Shown: positions 34,863 through 44,963, counted from the stretch's first letter. The stretch: 64,000 nucleotides of DNA from Prosthecobacter debontii (GCF_900167535.1 NZ_FUYE01000004.1:226709-290708), one strand, 5' to 3'. Notes: generated by a model from the letters alone, not told the origin. Program-made: numbers and translations.

Positions 34863-34879
34863 TGGCGATGACCGCCTTT

Positions 34880-34955
34880 GCGGAGGCAGGTGCTGGCGAA
34901 GGATGGCGAGGGCCTCCTCGGTGAGCTCTTGTTCGGTCTCGACAGCGGCGCTCAG
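34880..34955 (-). pseudogene. 5' fragment of a second copy of the 68-aa TA-like gene
   Basis: This stretch encodes 'VETEQELTEEALAILRQHLP' in the same frame as the gene at 35572-35778, with almost identical DNA. Its start codon is CTG in place of ATG, and it ends abruptly at the IS3 remnant. It shows that the PIN/68-aa cassette once existed in two copies here. Confidence 0.8.
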
Positions 34956-35015
34956 GGGATTTGCGCTACTCCCTCGCTGGGATCAGGAAGCCCGTTGGGT
35001 TTCGACTCAGCTCCG

Positions 35016-35222
35016 TCAGGCATAGGCGAGTTTGCCTTTGGGCTCTGGGATGGGACGGCCTAGAGAGCGGGCGGTTTCGATCCATTCTTGAATGACCGTC
35101 TGCGCATTGGCGACTGCTTCCTCATAAGTTGCACCATCGGCCATGCAGCCGGGGAGTTCAGGAACTTCAACGACAAAGGATTCGTCCGCCTTACTCCAAT
35201 CGATGATGAGTTCGTAGCGCAT
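35016..35222 (-). CDS. HicB-family antitoxin-like protein, copy 1
   Basis: A 68-aa protein with the HicB N-terminal fold: 'YELIIDWSKADESFVVEVPE' then 'LPGCMADGATYEEAVANAQT' and 'VIQEWIETARSLGRPIPEP'. HicB proteins neutralise HicA RNases, but this is the short form without a DNA-binding tail. No HicA gene is adjacent. A short coding remnant just upstream on the same strand ('FVLSTHAADLILKYQIEID' then TGA, one base before the start) could be the end of a lost partner. A broken paralogue lies at 36427-36636. Confidence 0.8.
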   Translation of the reverse strand: MRYELIIDWSKADESFVVEVPELPGCMADGATYEEAVANAQTVIQEWIETARSLGRPIPEPKGKLAYA

Positions 35223-35428
35223 GTCAGTCGATCTCGATTTGGTATTTGAGGATCAGGTCAGCTGCGTGAGTTGATAACACGAAGCTGGCGAATGACAAAA
35301 AATCATTCGTTAGGCGTAGTTGCCCAAGCTCCTCACCCCAGCCCTTTCGCTTCGCGGCTACGCAGCCTCAGGGAGGAGAGGGAGGAGAGGGAGGATATTG
35401 TTTGGCTCGCCACATTCAGACGACGGGT

Positions 35429-35556
35429 TCAGTTCGCCGTCGTATAAACCTCCGCCCCGCTCTCCACAAATTCCTTCGATTTCTCATCCATGCCGGCTTT
35501 GAGGACTTCGTCTTCGGTCATGCCGTTTTTGGCGGTCCCGCAGTGTGGGACGGACA
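35429..35556 (-). pseudogene. Displaced ThiC C-terminal fragment A
   Basis: The minus strand encodes 'SVPHCGTAKNGMTEDEVLKA' then '[20 protein letters not shown]' and N-stop, nearly identical from the T-E-D-E part onward to the last 33 residues of the intact ThiC at 37441. The part before it contains a 17-nt palindromic segment (35535-35551, GTCCC...GGGAC) that is absent from intact thiC but shared with fragment B. There is no start codon and no catalytic region. Confidence 0.88.
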
Positions 35557-35571
35557 GTGTGAAGCACTTCA

Positions 35572-35778
35572 TCACTTGCTCGGATACTTCGCCGCCTCTT
35601 CGAACAAGGAGTTGACTGAGTCGCCAGTGAAAAGTCGATCCCGGTCCTGGGTGTAATCGCCTTTGCCGATCTGCCAGACGGAGAGAAGGCGGGCCACCTT
35701 ATGCGGAGGCAGGTGCTGGCGGAGGATGGCGAGGGCCTCCTCGGTGAGCTCTTGTTCGGTCTCGACAGTGGCGCTCAT
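35572..35778 (-). CDS. 68-aa small protein encoded with the PIN toxin gene
   Basis: A small acidic helical protein ('ETEQELTEEALAILRQHLPP', 'HKVARLLSVWQIGKGDYTQD'). Its ATG overlaps the stop of the PIN-domain gene (ATGA), so the two were translated together. The order toxin-then-partner is reversed relative to most vapBC loci. No DNA-binding fold is evident. A partial second copy is at 34880-34955. It is plausibly the antitoxin or a third component; this is inference from gene pairing only. Confidence 0.62.
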   Translation of the reverse strand: MSATVETEQELTEEALAILRQHLPPHKVARLLSVWQIGKGDYTQDRDRLFTGDSVNSLFEEAAKYPSK

Positions 35779-36200
35779 TGGATTTGCTTGAAGTAGGATA
35801 CCACGAAGTCGGCCGGGTTCAATAGAGTGATTGGGCCCCGGTAACGTTTCTGAAAACGGTCGTCACACGTCAAAAGAAAGTCGCAGCCGGAAGCCTCGGC
35901 TGCTGCGGCGTGCGGGAATCCATGGGACCAACATGCAAGGCCTCCAGCGCCAGGGCACGCGATTTGACATCTTGACTGAGCGGCACATGAACCTTCGCCA
36001 AATCCAGGCATTGTTGCACCCACAACCGCCTGGACTCCCACGGATTGCGGGCCGTTTCAAGGTCGTGAAAGGGGGAGCGAACCATTTCCACCTGACCGGT
36101 TTCAACTAGCTGGAGAATCACACAAAGCGCATGAGTCTCCAGCCAAATGCGGGGCTGGCCCTGATCGGCAGAGGGTGCAGACGTCCGCGTAGATCCGCAT
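35775..36200 (-). pseudogene. PIN-domain toxin gene (VapC-like), broken by frame changes
   Basis: The ATG at 36200 opens 'RIYADVCTLCR', a typical PIN start with the first acidic residue (Asp6). The homologous reading then moves to a second frame ('QPRIWLETHALCVILQLVET' to 'VPLSQDVKSRALALEALHVG') and finally to a third ('AAAAEASGCDFLLTCDDRFQ' then 'ITLLNPADFVVSYF'). The C-terminal D-D of 'LLTCDDRF' is the conserved PIN acidic pair. Two frameshifts (near 36163 and 35925) make it inactive as sequenced. Its start lies 3 bp after the stop of ThiC fragment B. Confidence 0.78.
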
Positions 36201-36203
36201 GGA

Positions 36204-36371
36204 TTAGGCAGGTTGATACACCTCAGCCCCGCTCTCCACAAACTCCTTGGATTTCTCATCCATCCCAGCTTTGAGAGCTTCGTCGTCGGTCATGCCGTTT
36301 TCGGCGGTCCCGCAGCGTGGGACGGACGTGTCGGTGATTTTGATGGAGCAGGAGTGAGGGCTGCACATGGA
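36204..36371 (-). pseudogene. Displaced ThiC C-terminal fragment B
   Basis: It encodes 'CSPHSCSIKITDTSVPRC', matching '[11 protein letters not shown]' of ThiC (the Fe-S Cys loop), then '[20 protein letters not shown]' and '[15 protein letters not shown]'-stop. The homology to thiC starts near 36371. The segment between the two conserved parts carries the palindrome GTCCC-7 nt-GGGAC (36307-36323) also seen in fragment A. An in-frame ATG at 36404 would allow a 66-aa product, but it lacks the enzyme body. Confidence 0.88.
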
Positions 36372-36426
36372 TCGAGGAATAGCCTTTTGTTTTAAGAAAG
36401 GCAATTCCTACATTCATAAAAACCCA

Positions 36427-36636
36427 TGCCCTCAAGCATAGGCGAGTTTGCCGCTGGTCTCGGGGATGGAGCGTCCGAGTGACCGAGCAGTCCATTCACT
36501 CCTGAATGACGATCAGCGCATTGGCGACTGCTTCCTCATACGTTGCGCCATCAGCCATGCAGCCGGGAAGTTCGGGGACTTCAACGACAAAGGATTCGTC
36601 CGCCTTACTCCAATCGATGATGAGTTCGTAGCGCAT
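36427..36636 (-). pseudogene. HicB-like antitoxin, copy 2, broken
   Basis: The first 45 codons match copy 1 almost exactly ('YELIIDWSKADESFVVEVPE', 'EEAVANALIVIQE'). The frame then meets TGA where copy 1 has TGG, and the rest of the copy-1 coding sequence is present with a one-base shift. The truncated product would keep only the core fold. Confidence 0.8.
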
Positions 36637-36656
36637 GTCAGTTCTATCAAGTGGGC

Positions 36657-36887
36657 TTAGACGGATTGTGTCATAAGCTTCGGCTGTGCAAGGGTGGCGT
36701 CACCATAAAACCTCTGGTATAGAAGACGGCGCTGATCGGCAGTGCTGGTGCCTGCTGGAAATGAGGCCATTACCATACGGCGAGCGGCTTCGTGCATGCG
36801 GACGCCAATGAGGAAACGCTCGGTCCCGCTTTTGGCCATGAGACGGGCGTGAACGAGGGCGGTGATCTCGGGTGAGGTGTCGGTCAT
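36657..36887 (-). CDS. 76-aa partner of the nucleotidyltransferase-like protein
   Basis: A small protein ('ALVHARLMAKSGTERFLIGV', 'MHEAARRMVMASFPAGTSTA', 'RRLLYQRFYGD'). This type of short protein is often found next to a nucleotidyltransferase of the kind encoded at 36884-37423; here the two overlap by 4 bp (ATGA). Such pairs look like toxin-antitoxin or phage-defence modules, but a function is not established from the sequence. Confidence 0.7.
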   Translation of the reverse strand: MTDTSPEITALVHARLMAKSGTERFLIGVRMHEAARRMVMASFPAGTSTADQRRLLYQRFYGDATLAQPKLMTQSV

Positions 36888-37423
36888 GACTGCATCTCTT
36901 GCCAGAGGTCGGTGAGGCCGAGGGCGTCAGTCCAGTACTGAATGTAAGTCATGTCGCAACCGGTGGAGAGGAGATTGCGGACGTCGCCCAACTGCTGGTT
37001 GGAAAGGGAATCGCGTGCCCAGTCGAGCTTGGAGATAATCAGGTCCTCCTTGCTGACGATCCATGTGGCAAAATCTTCGATGGTGATGCGGTGGCGACGC
37101 TCGAATTCGGCGAGGCGATACGCGCTGTCTTTGCGGACGATGAAGTCCACTTTGATCACGCTGTCCTCATGAAGGAGGTTGAACATGAACCGACGGGCGA
37201 TGGCATCGCGGACGGACTCCAAGGAAACGTGATAGTCCGGGGCAAAGCTGTGCTCGATGAGCGCGGCATCGGTGGGTGCAAGAGCAACCACGATGTCGAT
37301 GTCGCGGGTCATGCGCGGCAAGGCATAGTAGTTCATCGCCATGGACCCGGTCAGCATGAACTCGATGCCCGCCGACTCCAGACGCCGGGAGACATCGCGG
37401 ACAATATCGAGTTCGTTCCACAT
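36884..37423 (-). CDS. Nucleotidyltransferase-fold protein (AbiEii/MNT-like)
   Basis: A 179-aa protein with the pol-beta NTase signature: G-S at residues 26-27 in 'FMLTGSMAMNYYALPRMT' and the D-x-D pair at 41-43 ('RDIDIVV'), plus a later Asp in 'VIKVDFIVRKDS'. 'WIVSKEDLIISKLDWARDS' is typical of this group. Some relatives AMPylate or modify tRNA or partner toxins. It begins 17 bp after the thiC stop on the same strand and may be transcribed from the thiC riboswitch promoter. Confidence 0.82.
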   Translation of the reverse strand: MWNELDIVRDVSRRLESAGIEFMLTGSMAMNYYALPRMTRDIDIVVALAPTDAALIEHSFAPDYHVSLESVRDAIARRFMFNLLHEDSVIKVDFIVRKDSAYRLAEFERRHRITIEDFATWIVSKEDLIISKLDWARDSLSNQQLGDVRNLLSTGCDMTYIQYWTDALGLTDLWQEMQS

Positions 37424-37440
37424 GGTGACTCAATGTGGGT

Positions 37441-39516
<2,076 letters not shown>

Positions 39517-39640
39517 TCAAGGAGGTGGGCCGAGGGGTAGGCAGGACTTTGTCGCCGATGAATGGAGAATTAAGGAGAGTGAAGATGATCATGCTGTGCG
39601 GTGCGGACTTCCTTGGGCAGGCACTGATTTTCCCCCTCCG

Positions 39641-39735
39641 AGCGACTCCCTTCGACGGCATGACCCGCAATCAGGTTCGGAGGGTTCCCCGCGCTAGCGA
39701 GATCTCAGCCCCTGCGGTGGGACGCCCCTGTCGTA
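39641..39735 (-). promoter_or_regulatory. TPP riboswitch (THI box) controlling thiC
   Basis: On the minus strand the RNA shows 'CAGGGGCTGAGAT' (pyrimidine-sensing arm), 'ACCCTCCGAACCTGAT' and 'GGGTCATGCCG' followed by 'CGAAGGGAG' (pyrophosphate arm), the conserved THI-box parts in order. P1 can form from CGAC (39730-39733) with GTCG (39643-39646). It lies about 235 nt upstream of the thiC ATG. No clear terminator stem with U-run is seen behind it, so control may be at translation or by a longer-range structure. Confidence 0.92.
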
Positions 39736-39865
39736 ACAAGGGCTGATATACGGGAAGGGGGGCGGTTTCGTCAAAACGTTTCATCAACTTGTCGGAGGAT
39801 AGGTTATGGTAATTCTAATTAGTGCTTGAAATAAAATCATTTTGAGAGCAAAATTATTTATCTTT

Positions 39866-41248
39866 ATGAACAAGCTGTCTCGCCGCTTTCTGCGTTCCTG
39901 CCTCTGGGCGGGTCTGGCGGCGGTGTGGACGGGCAGCCCGACTGTCAAAGCGGATGTCATCAGCGAGTGGAACGCCATCACCCTGGACGCCATCAAGTCG
40001 GAATCCCTGACGGCCCCGGAGGCGAGCCGAGTCCTGGCCATGCTGAATACCGCGATGTACAATGCGGTGGAGGGGATCGCAGGCGATCACTACGTCTTCA
40101 CGAGTGCCGGCTACTCGGGGCCCTCGGCGACGGCGGCTGATGGCGCGATGATGGAGGCGGCAGCGGCAGCGGCGGCGCACACGTTTTTGCAGTCGTTGTA
40201 TGATGGCAACATGGGGCTGCAGATGCAGTTTGCGTCCTTATACTCCTCGCAGATTTCCGGTATGGCCAACAATCAGGCCCGCAGTGACGGCATCAGTTTT
40301 GGCAATGTGGTGGGTACGGACATCGTGAACTGGCGCACGGGTGATGGGTCTGGTAGTGCCTCTGACAGCGGGCTTTACACACCGGTCGGCACGGTGGGGC
40401 ACTGGATGCCGACACCTCCTGAGACGGGCTCTCTGCCGGGCTGGGGCAATGTGAATACCTTTGGCATCAGCGGCACGGCGGGGTTTACCAGCACGTTGCC
40501 GACTGGAACGGTCGAGAGCTACATTCAATCGGCCCAATACACGGCGGATTACAATCAGGTGAAGGACCTCGGATCCAGCAGCAGTGGCTCGCGCACGGTG
40601 GATCAACTGGAGGCGGCTTACTTTTGGTCAGGCCGCGCGGGCACGACGACGACGGCGGGACTCTGGAATACCGTGGCCCAAACGGTGGCGGCGAGTGAGG
40701 GGCTGAGCCTCCAGGACTCGGCACGGCTGTTCGCCGCCCTGAATGTGGCGATGGCGGATGCCTCCATTGTCACGTGGCAAACCAAGTACGATACCGACTT
40801 TTGGAGCCCGCTCCAGGCGATCGTGAATGGCGAATTTGACGGCAACGCCTCCACCCTGGGTGATGATGTGTGGGCTGCGCTGCTGGCGGAACTGAATGCC
40901 CCGGCTTATTTCTCCGATGTGAGCGCGATCAGTGCGGCGGCTGCGCAGGTGCTGGCGGCGTTCTTGGGGGATAACGTTGCCTTCAGTCTGGACAGTGACT
41001 ATGACGGCGACGGGATCGTGGATGACACCCGTTTCTACAATTCCTTTAGCGAAGCGGCAGATGAGGCGGGCTTGAGCCAGATCTGGGGTGGGGTGAGCTA
41101 CGGCTTCAGCCATACCGATGGAGCGACGGCAGGTGCGGCGGTGGCGGATGAGGTGATGCTGAATAACTTCGCTCCGGTGCCAGAGCCCTCGGGCATGCTG
41201 CTGGTGCTTCTAGGCGGGACTTTGCTTTTGGTTAGGCGGAAGCGGTGA
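39866..41248 (+). CDS. PEP-CTERM vanadium-haloperoxidase-like protein, active site apparently lost
   Basis: A 460-aa secreted protein with a signal peptide. The domain resembles VCPO/PAP2 proteins: 'EWNAITLDAIKSES' and 'EASRVLAMLNTAMYNAV' near the start, and 'ALNVAMADASIVTWQTKYDT' with 'DFWSPLQAI' in the middle. The usual catalytic 'PSGHS' stretch is replaced by 'YFSDVSAISAAAAQVL', and the later 'GG.hF' His segment reads 'WGGVSYGFSHTDGATAG'. The C-terminus is a PEP-CTERM sorting signal: 'VPEPSG', a hydrophobic helix, then 'RRKR'. Probably surface-associated and non-enzymatic. Confidence 0.8.
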   Translation: MNKLSRRFLRSCLWAGLAAVWTGSPTVKADVISEWNAITLDAIKSESLTAPEASRVLAMLNTAMYNAVEGIAGDHYVFTSAGYSGPSATAADGAMMEAAAAAAAHTFLQSLYDGNMGLQMQFASLYSSQISGMANNQARSDGISFGNVVGTDIVNWRTGDGSGSASDSGLYTPVGTVGHWMPTPPETGSLPGWGNVNTFGISGTAGFTSTLPTGTVESYIQSAQYTADYNQVKDLGSSSSGSRTVDQLEAAYFWSGRAGTTTTAGLWNTVAQTVAASEGLSLQDSARLFAALNVAMADASIVTWQTKYDTDFWSPLQAIVNGEFDGNASTLGDDVWAALLAELNAPAYFSDVSAISAAAAQVLAAFLGDNVAFSLDSDYDGDGIVDDTRFYNSFSEAADEAGLSQIWGGVSYGFSHTDGATAGAAVADEVMLNNFAPVPEPSGMLLVLLGGTLLLVRRKR

Positions 41249-41283
41249 GAGGGAGAAGAGGCAATTGGGGGAATGCTCTCAGA

Positions 41284-42147
41284 TTAGCGTTTTTCCACCC
41301 AGCGCTTCAGCCAAGGCACGATCAAGACGCTGCCGATGATGATTCCGGCACCGAGATAAAATCCGCCACTCATGTGCTCCTGGGTGCCGAAGATGATCAC
41401 CGCCAGGATGATGCCATAGACGGGTTCCAGATTATAGACGACATTGATGGTGAAGATGGACATGGATTTGAGCACCTCCATGTAACCTGCATACGCTCCG
41501 ACGGTGCAGGCTGAGGAAAGTAGGAGGAGCCAAAGCCAGTCGGAAGGAGACGGTGAGGTCAACCCGGCAGATGAGGTCAGCAGCCATGCCAAAGTGGTGA
41601 CCGCCAGAGCACCGAGCATCTGGTGACAGCCCATGACGGACCAGTGCCAGCGGGTGACGAGTTGCTTGTTGGAAACGGCAAAGAGTGCGGCGAGCAAAGC
41701 GGAGGTGATGCCGACGGTGAAGCCTAACCAATAACGCAGTTCCACCTCGTAGATCATCCAGACGGCCCCCATGATGATGAGGCCGACGAGGAGTTCCAAC
41801 GGACGCCAACGGCGGGTGCCATCCACAAAGGGCTCGATGAGGCTACACCACAGCATGGCGGTGGGGAGGGCGGCGAGACTGACGCTGGCCGTGGCCAGCC
41901 TTGCGGAGGCAAAAAAGAGAACCCAGTGCAAGCCGAGAATGGCCCCCACAGCTTGCATTTTCAGCATGTCTGCGCGGGGGACGTGAAGCGTGCGCTGAAG
42001 CCAGCGGGCCATCACTGCGAACCCGGCGGCAGATAGAGCCGTCCGCCATAAGACCACCTCCACAGGCGGGAGTGTGATCAATTTGCCCAGGATGGCGGTG
42101 AACCCCCAGGCAAGGATAACAAGGTGAAGGATGAAGTAGGCGCGCAA
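41284..42147 (-). CDS. EamA-family DMT transporter
   Basis: A 287-aa membrane protein with ten predicted helices in two EamA repeats: first 'ILAWGFTAILGKLITLPP' near residue 12 and 'GLHWVLFFASARLATASVSL' near 72; second 'VGAYAGYMEVLKSMSIFTIN' near 215 and 'NLEPVYGIILAVIIFGTQE'. The family exports small metabolites. The only good start is TTG at 42147; no in-frame ATG is close. It begins 9 bp after the rpe stop, so the two form an operon. Confidence 0.88.
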   Translation of the reverse strand: MRAYFILHLVILAWGFTAILGKLITLPPVEVVLWRTALSAAGFAVMARWLQRTLHVPRADMLKMQAVGAILGLHWVLFFASARLATASVSLAALPTAMLWCSLIEPFVDGTRRWRPLELLVGLIIMGAVWMIYEVELRYWLGFTVGITSALLAALFAVSNKQLVTRWHWSVMGCHQMLGALAVTTLAWLLTSSAGLTSPSPSDWLWLLLLSSACTVGAYAGYMEVLKSMSIFTINVVYNLEPVYGIILAVIIFGTQEHMSGGFYLGAGIIIGSVLIVPWLKRWVEKR

Positions 42148-42156
42148 GCAGTGTGG

Positions 42157-42831
42157 TCAGCTAACGCACTGTGTCAGTCCAGCCATGGCGGCGGCTGTAT
42201 CTTCTCGCCCGTAAAAGGACGTGCCGCAGACGAAGGCGTTGGCTCCATGGGCTTTGGCGATAGGGGCGGTGTGTATGTAGATACCGCCATCCACCTCCAG
42301 ATTGTACTTCAGGCCATGGGCATCACGGTAGTCGCGAGCGGCGGCCAGTTTCGGCATGGTTTCTTTTTCCATGAAAGGCTGGCCGCCAAAACCTGGAACC
42401 ACGGTCATGATCAGCAAGAGATCAATCTCCTGGGCATAGGGAATTGCGGCTTCAAAAGGGGTGTCTGGATGCAAGGCAAGACCGGCATGCTTACCTGCAG
42501 CACGGATGCGGCGCAGGGTCTCCACCACGGAGGTGTCGTAGCGAGCTTCGACATGGATGGTGATGTTATCGGCACCGGCTTGTAGAAAGCGCTCCAGATA
42601 ATGATCTGGGCGGTGGATCATAAGGTGCACATCCAGATACATGGACGTGCACTTGCGTACGGTCTGCACCATTTGTGGGCCGAAGGAGATGTTGTCCACG
42701 AAGGCACCATCCATCACATCCAGATGCAGAACCTCCACACCCACGTCTTCCGCCCGTTTAACCTCGGCAGCGACTTTAGACCAATCGGCAGCGAGGAGGG
42801 AGGGGAGGATGTAAGGCGTGGTATGTGTCAT
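42157..42831 (-). CDS. rpe: Ribulose-phosphate 3-epimerase
   Basis: A 224-aa TIM-barrel enzyme interconverting ribulose 5-phosphate and xylulose 5-phosphate. Signature segments are 'PSLLAADW' at the start, 'LHLDVMDGAFVDNISFGP' (near 35-52, metal His and Asp), 'LDVHLMI', 'VVPGFGGQPF' (near 143) and 'EVDGGIYIHTAP' (near 175). The ATG at 42831 fits the family; a 15-residue upstream extension does not. It is the first gene of an operon with the EamA transporter. Confidence 0.95.
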   Translation of the reverse strand: MTHTTPYILPSLLAADWSKVAAEVKRAEDVGVEVLHLDVMDGAFVDNISFGPQMVQTVRKCTSMYLDVHLMIHRPDHYLERFLQAGADNITIHVEARYDTSVVETLRRIRAAGKHAGLALHPDTPFEAAIPYAQEIDLLLIMTVVPGFGGQPFMEKETMPKLAAARDYRDAHGLKYNLEVDGGIYIHTAPIAKAHGANAFVCGTSFYGREDTAAAMAGLTQCVS

Positions 42832-42883
42832 GGTTTCGATGAGGTGACTGGTTAGGAGTTTATCGCTCCTGAGCAACCGGGAA

Positions 42884-43897
42884 GTGCATGAAAAGACGGA
42901 TCGGAATCAGGAATCGCACATCGGAGTTGCCAGGGAGTGTTCCACAGTGTTTGAATCCGGCGTGCCCACCTTTTGCCGGTTCCTAGCCTCTCTGCTTCTG
43001 ATTGTACTCACTGCCTGTGGGGAGCATTCGCAACCCCGGACGCCGGATACGCCGGTGTCGTCGGCAGAGCAGGCTGGCAGCGTCTGGGTGGTGGATGATC
43101 CGAAGACCGGAGGGCGGCTTTTCCTGTGTGGAACCATTCACATTTTGCGTGAGGAAGACTACCCCCTCTCACCGGCCTATGAAGCGGCCTATGCCAATTC
43201 GGATCGGGTGATCTTTGAGCTGCCGCCAGGAGCCGGGGAGGGGAATTCATTGACCCGTCGGATGCGTGAACTGGGGATGCTGCCATCGGATTCCTCGTTG
43301 GAGGCATCCATCCCACAGGAGACTTGGGAACGGATCAAAACGTGGGCTAAGACCCGTGGTGTCGATGTCTCCGCGTTAAATCGTTTCCGGCCCTGGTTTG
43401 TCTCTCTCATCATCACCTCCACGGAATATGCCGCGCTTGGGGCCAAGCCACAGATGGGGGTGGATCACTACTTTGAAGCGAGAGCCCGGGAAGACAAAAA
43501 ACCTGGGGAGGGTTTGGAGAGCGTGGAGTTTCAGTTGCAACTTTTTGCCAAACTGACGCCCGATCAGCAGCGAGAAATGCTGGACCAGACATTGGGTGAA
43601 ATTAGCACGTTGCCTCAGGAGTATGACGAGATGATTGTTGCCTGGAAACGGGGGGAACTCGAGCCTTTGCGTGAGATGCTTTTTCGTGAAGCGGCGAAGT
43701 TTCCAGATCTGATGGATATGTTCCTCTTCGACCGAAATCTCGCCTGGATGCCTCGGCTGGAGCAAATGCTTCAGAAAGGCGAAAAAGTCATGGTCCTGGT
43801 CGGGACAGGGCACTTTGCGGCGGAAAAGGGACTGCTGAAGCTCTTTGAAGAGCGCGGTTACACCGTGCGGCACTATCGGGATGTGGAAAACCTGTGA
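42884..43897 (+). CDS. TraB/GumN-family lipoprotein
   Basis: A protein of up to 337 aa. The lipobox L-T-A-C is at about residue 45, followed by the TraB/GumN domain: 'GGRLFLCGTIHILREEDYPL' with the G-T-I-H motif, 'QMGVDHYF' in the middle and 'VMVLVGTGHFAAEKGLLKLF' near the end, where G-x-x-H again supplies His. Family members are thought to be metal-dependent peptidases. The start is uncertain: GTG at 42884 gives a long leader, and a later GTG near 42944 would give a normal lipoprotein signal. Confidence 0.82.
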   Translation: MHEKTDRNQESHIGVARECSTVFESGVPTFCRFLASLLLIVLTACGEHSQPRTPDTPVSSAEQAGSVWVVDDPKTGGRLFLCGTIHILREEDYPLSPAYEAAYANSDRVIFELPPGAGEGNSLTRRMRELGMLPSDSSLEASIPQETWERIKTWAKTRGVDVSALNRFRPWFVSLIITSTEYAALGAKPQMGVDHYFEARAREDKKPGEGLESVEFQLQLFAKLTPDQQREMLDQTLGEISTLPQEYDEMIVAWKRGELEPLREMLFREAAKFPDLMDMFLFDRNLAWMPRLEQMLQKGEKVMVLVGTGHFAAEKGLLKLFEERGYTVRHYRDVENL

Positions 43898-43991
43898 TGG
43901 GAGAGTTACCTTCAGGGGCGAAAAACAAGCCAGAGGTTGCAAAGAGAGCGGCTCTGTCAGACTGTGACGTTCTCGTTTTTCCCAACCCTGC

Positions 43992-44963
43992 ATGAAGATC
44001 CTCGTTACCGGCGGTGCCGGATTCATTGGTTCCCACACTGTTGAGCGTCTGCTTCAAGATGGTCAGCATGAGGTGTCCATCTTGGATAGTTTTAATGACT
44101 ATTACAATCCCGCCATCAAACGAGCCAACGTGCGTCATTTTGGGGATCGGGTGAAAGTCTGGGAAGGGGAGCTGACGGACAAGGTCCTGATCCAGCGTGC
44201 CTTTGAGGAAGGGCAATTCGATGCGGTGATCCACCTCGCGGCTCGAGCCGGAGTGCGGCCTTCCATCGAACAACCTGAACTCTACATCTCCACGAACATC
44301 AACGGCACGTTCAATCTGCTCGAAGCGGCGCGCCGCATTGGCTGCCGTCACTTCGTTTCAGCCTCCAGTTCCTCCGTGTATGGGGTGAATAAAAAGGTGC
44401 CTTTCAGTGAGGAAGATCCGATTCTGCAGACGATCAGCCCCTACGCCATGACGAAGATGGCGGGTGAGCAGATGTGCTCGAATTTCAGTCACCTCTACGG
44501 CATTAAGACCGTGTCTCTGCGGTTCTTCACGGTCTATGGTCCGCGTCAGCGTCCTGACTTGGCCATTTCCAAATTCACTCGCTTGATCGAGGAAGGGAAG
44601 CCGATTGATAAATTCGGTGAGGGACACACCGCACGCGATTACACCTTCATCAGCGACATCGTGGATGGGATCATCGGAGCCTTGAATTACCGGTCGGGTC
44701 CGATCTGTGATATCTTCAATCTTGGCGGCTCGCAAACGGTGACGCTGAATGATCTGATCGCGACCATCGAGCAAGCCTTGGGTAAAAAAGCCGTGATCAA
44801 TCAATTGCCGGAGCAGCCCGGGGATGTGCCTCTGACCTCGGCGGATGTGAGCAAGGCCAAGGAACTGCTGAATTTCCGTCCGACCACCACCATCGCTCAA
44901 GGGGTGCCGACCTACGTTGAGTGGTTCCGCCAGATGCGTGCAGAAGGAGTCGTTGTTTCCTAA
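43992..44963 (+). CDS. NAD-dependent sugar epimerase/dehydratase (UDP-glucuronate 4-epimerase-like)
   Basis: A 323-aa extended SDR enzyme. The NAD motif 'TGGAGFIGSHTVERLL' is at residues 6-21, 'DSFNDYYNP' at about 32-40 is typical of UDP-glucuronate epimerases, the catalytic Ser is in 'SASSSSVYG', and Tyr-x3-Lys is in 'SPYAMTKMAGE'. 'RFFTVYGPRQRPDLAI' further supports the glucuronate-epimerase group. It probably makes nucleotide-sugar precursors for surface polysaccharide. It is followed after 13 bp by the cytidylyltransferase-PurN fusion on the same strand. Confidence 0.88.
   Translation: MKILVTGGAGFIGSHTVERLLQDGQHEVSILDSFNDYYNPAIKRANVRHFGDRVKVWEGELTDKVLIQRAFEEGQFDAVIHLAARAGVRPSIEQPELYISTNINGTFNLLEAARRIGCRHFVSASSSSVYGVNKKVPFSEEDPILQTISPYAMTKMAGEQMCSNFSHLYGIKTVSLRFFTVYGPRQRPDLAISKFTRLIEEGKPIDKFGEGHTARDYTFISDIVDGIIGALNYRSGPICDIFNLGGSQTVTLNDLIATIEQALGKKAVINQLPEQPGDVPLTSADVSKAKELLNFRPTTTIAQGVPTYVEWFRQMRAEGVVVS

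Noticed and set aside
35371..35397. Three near-tandem 9-bp GGGAGGAGA units
   Set aside because: Too short and purine-simple to be a functional repeat; probably replication slippage next to the cassette boundary.
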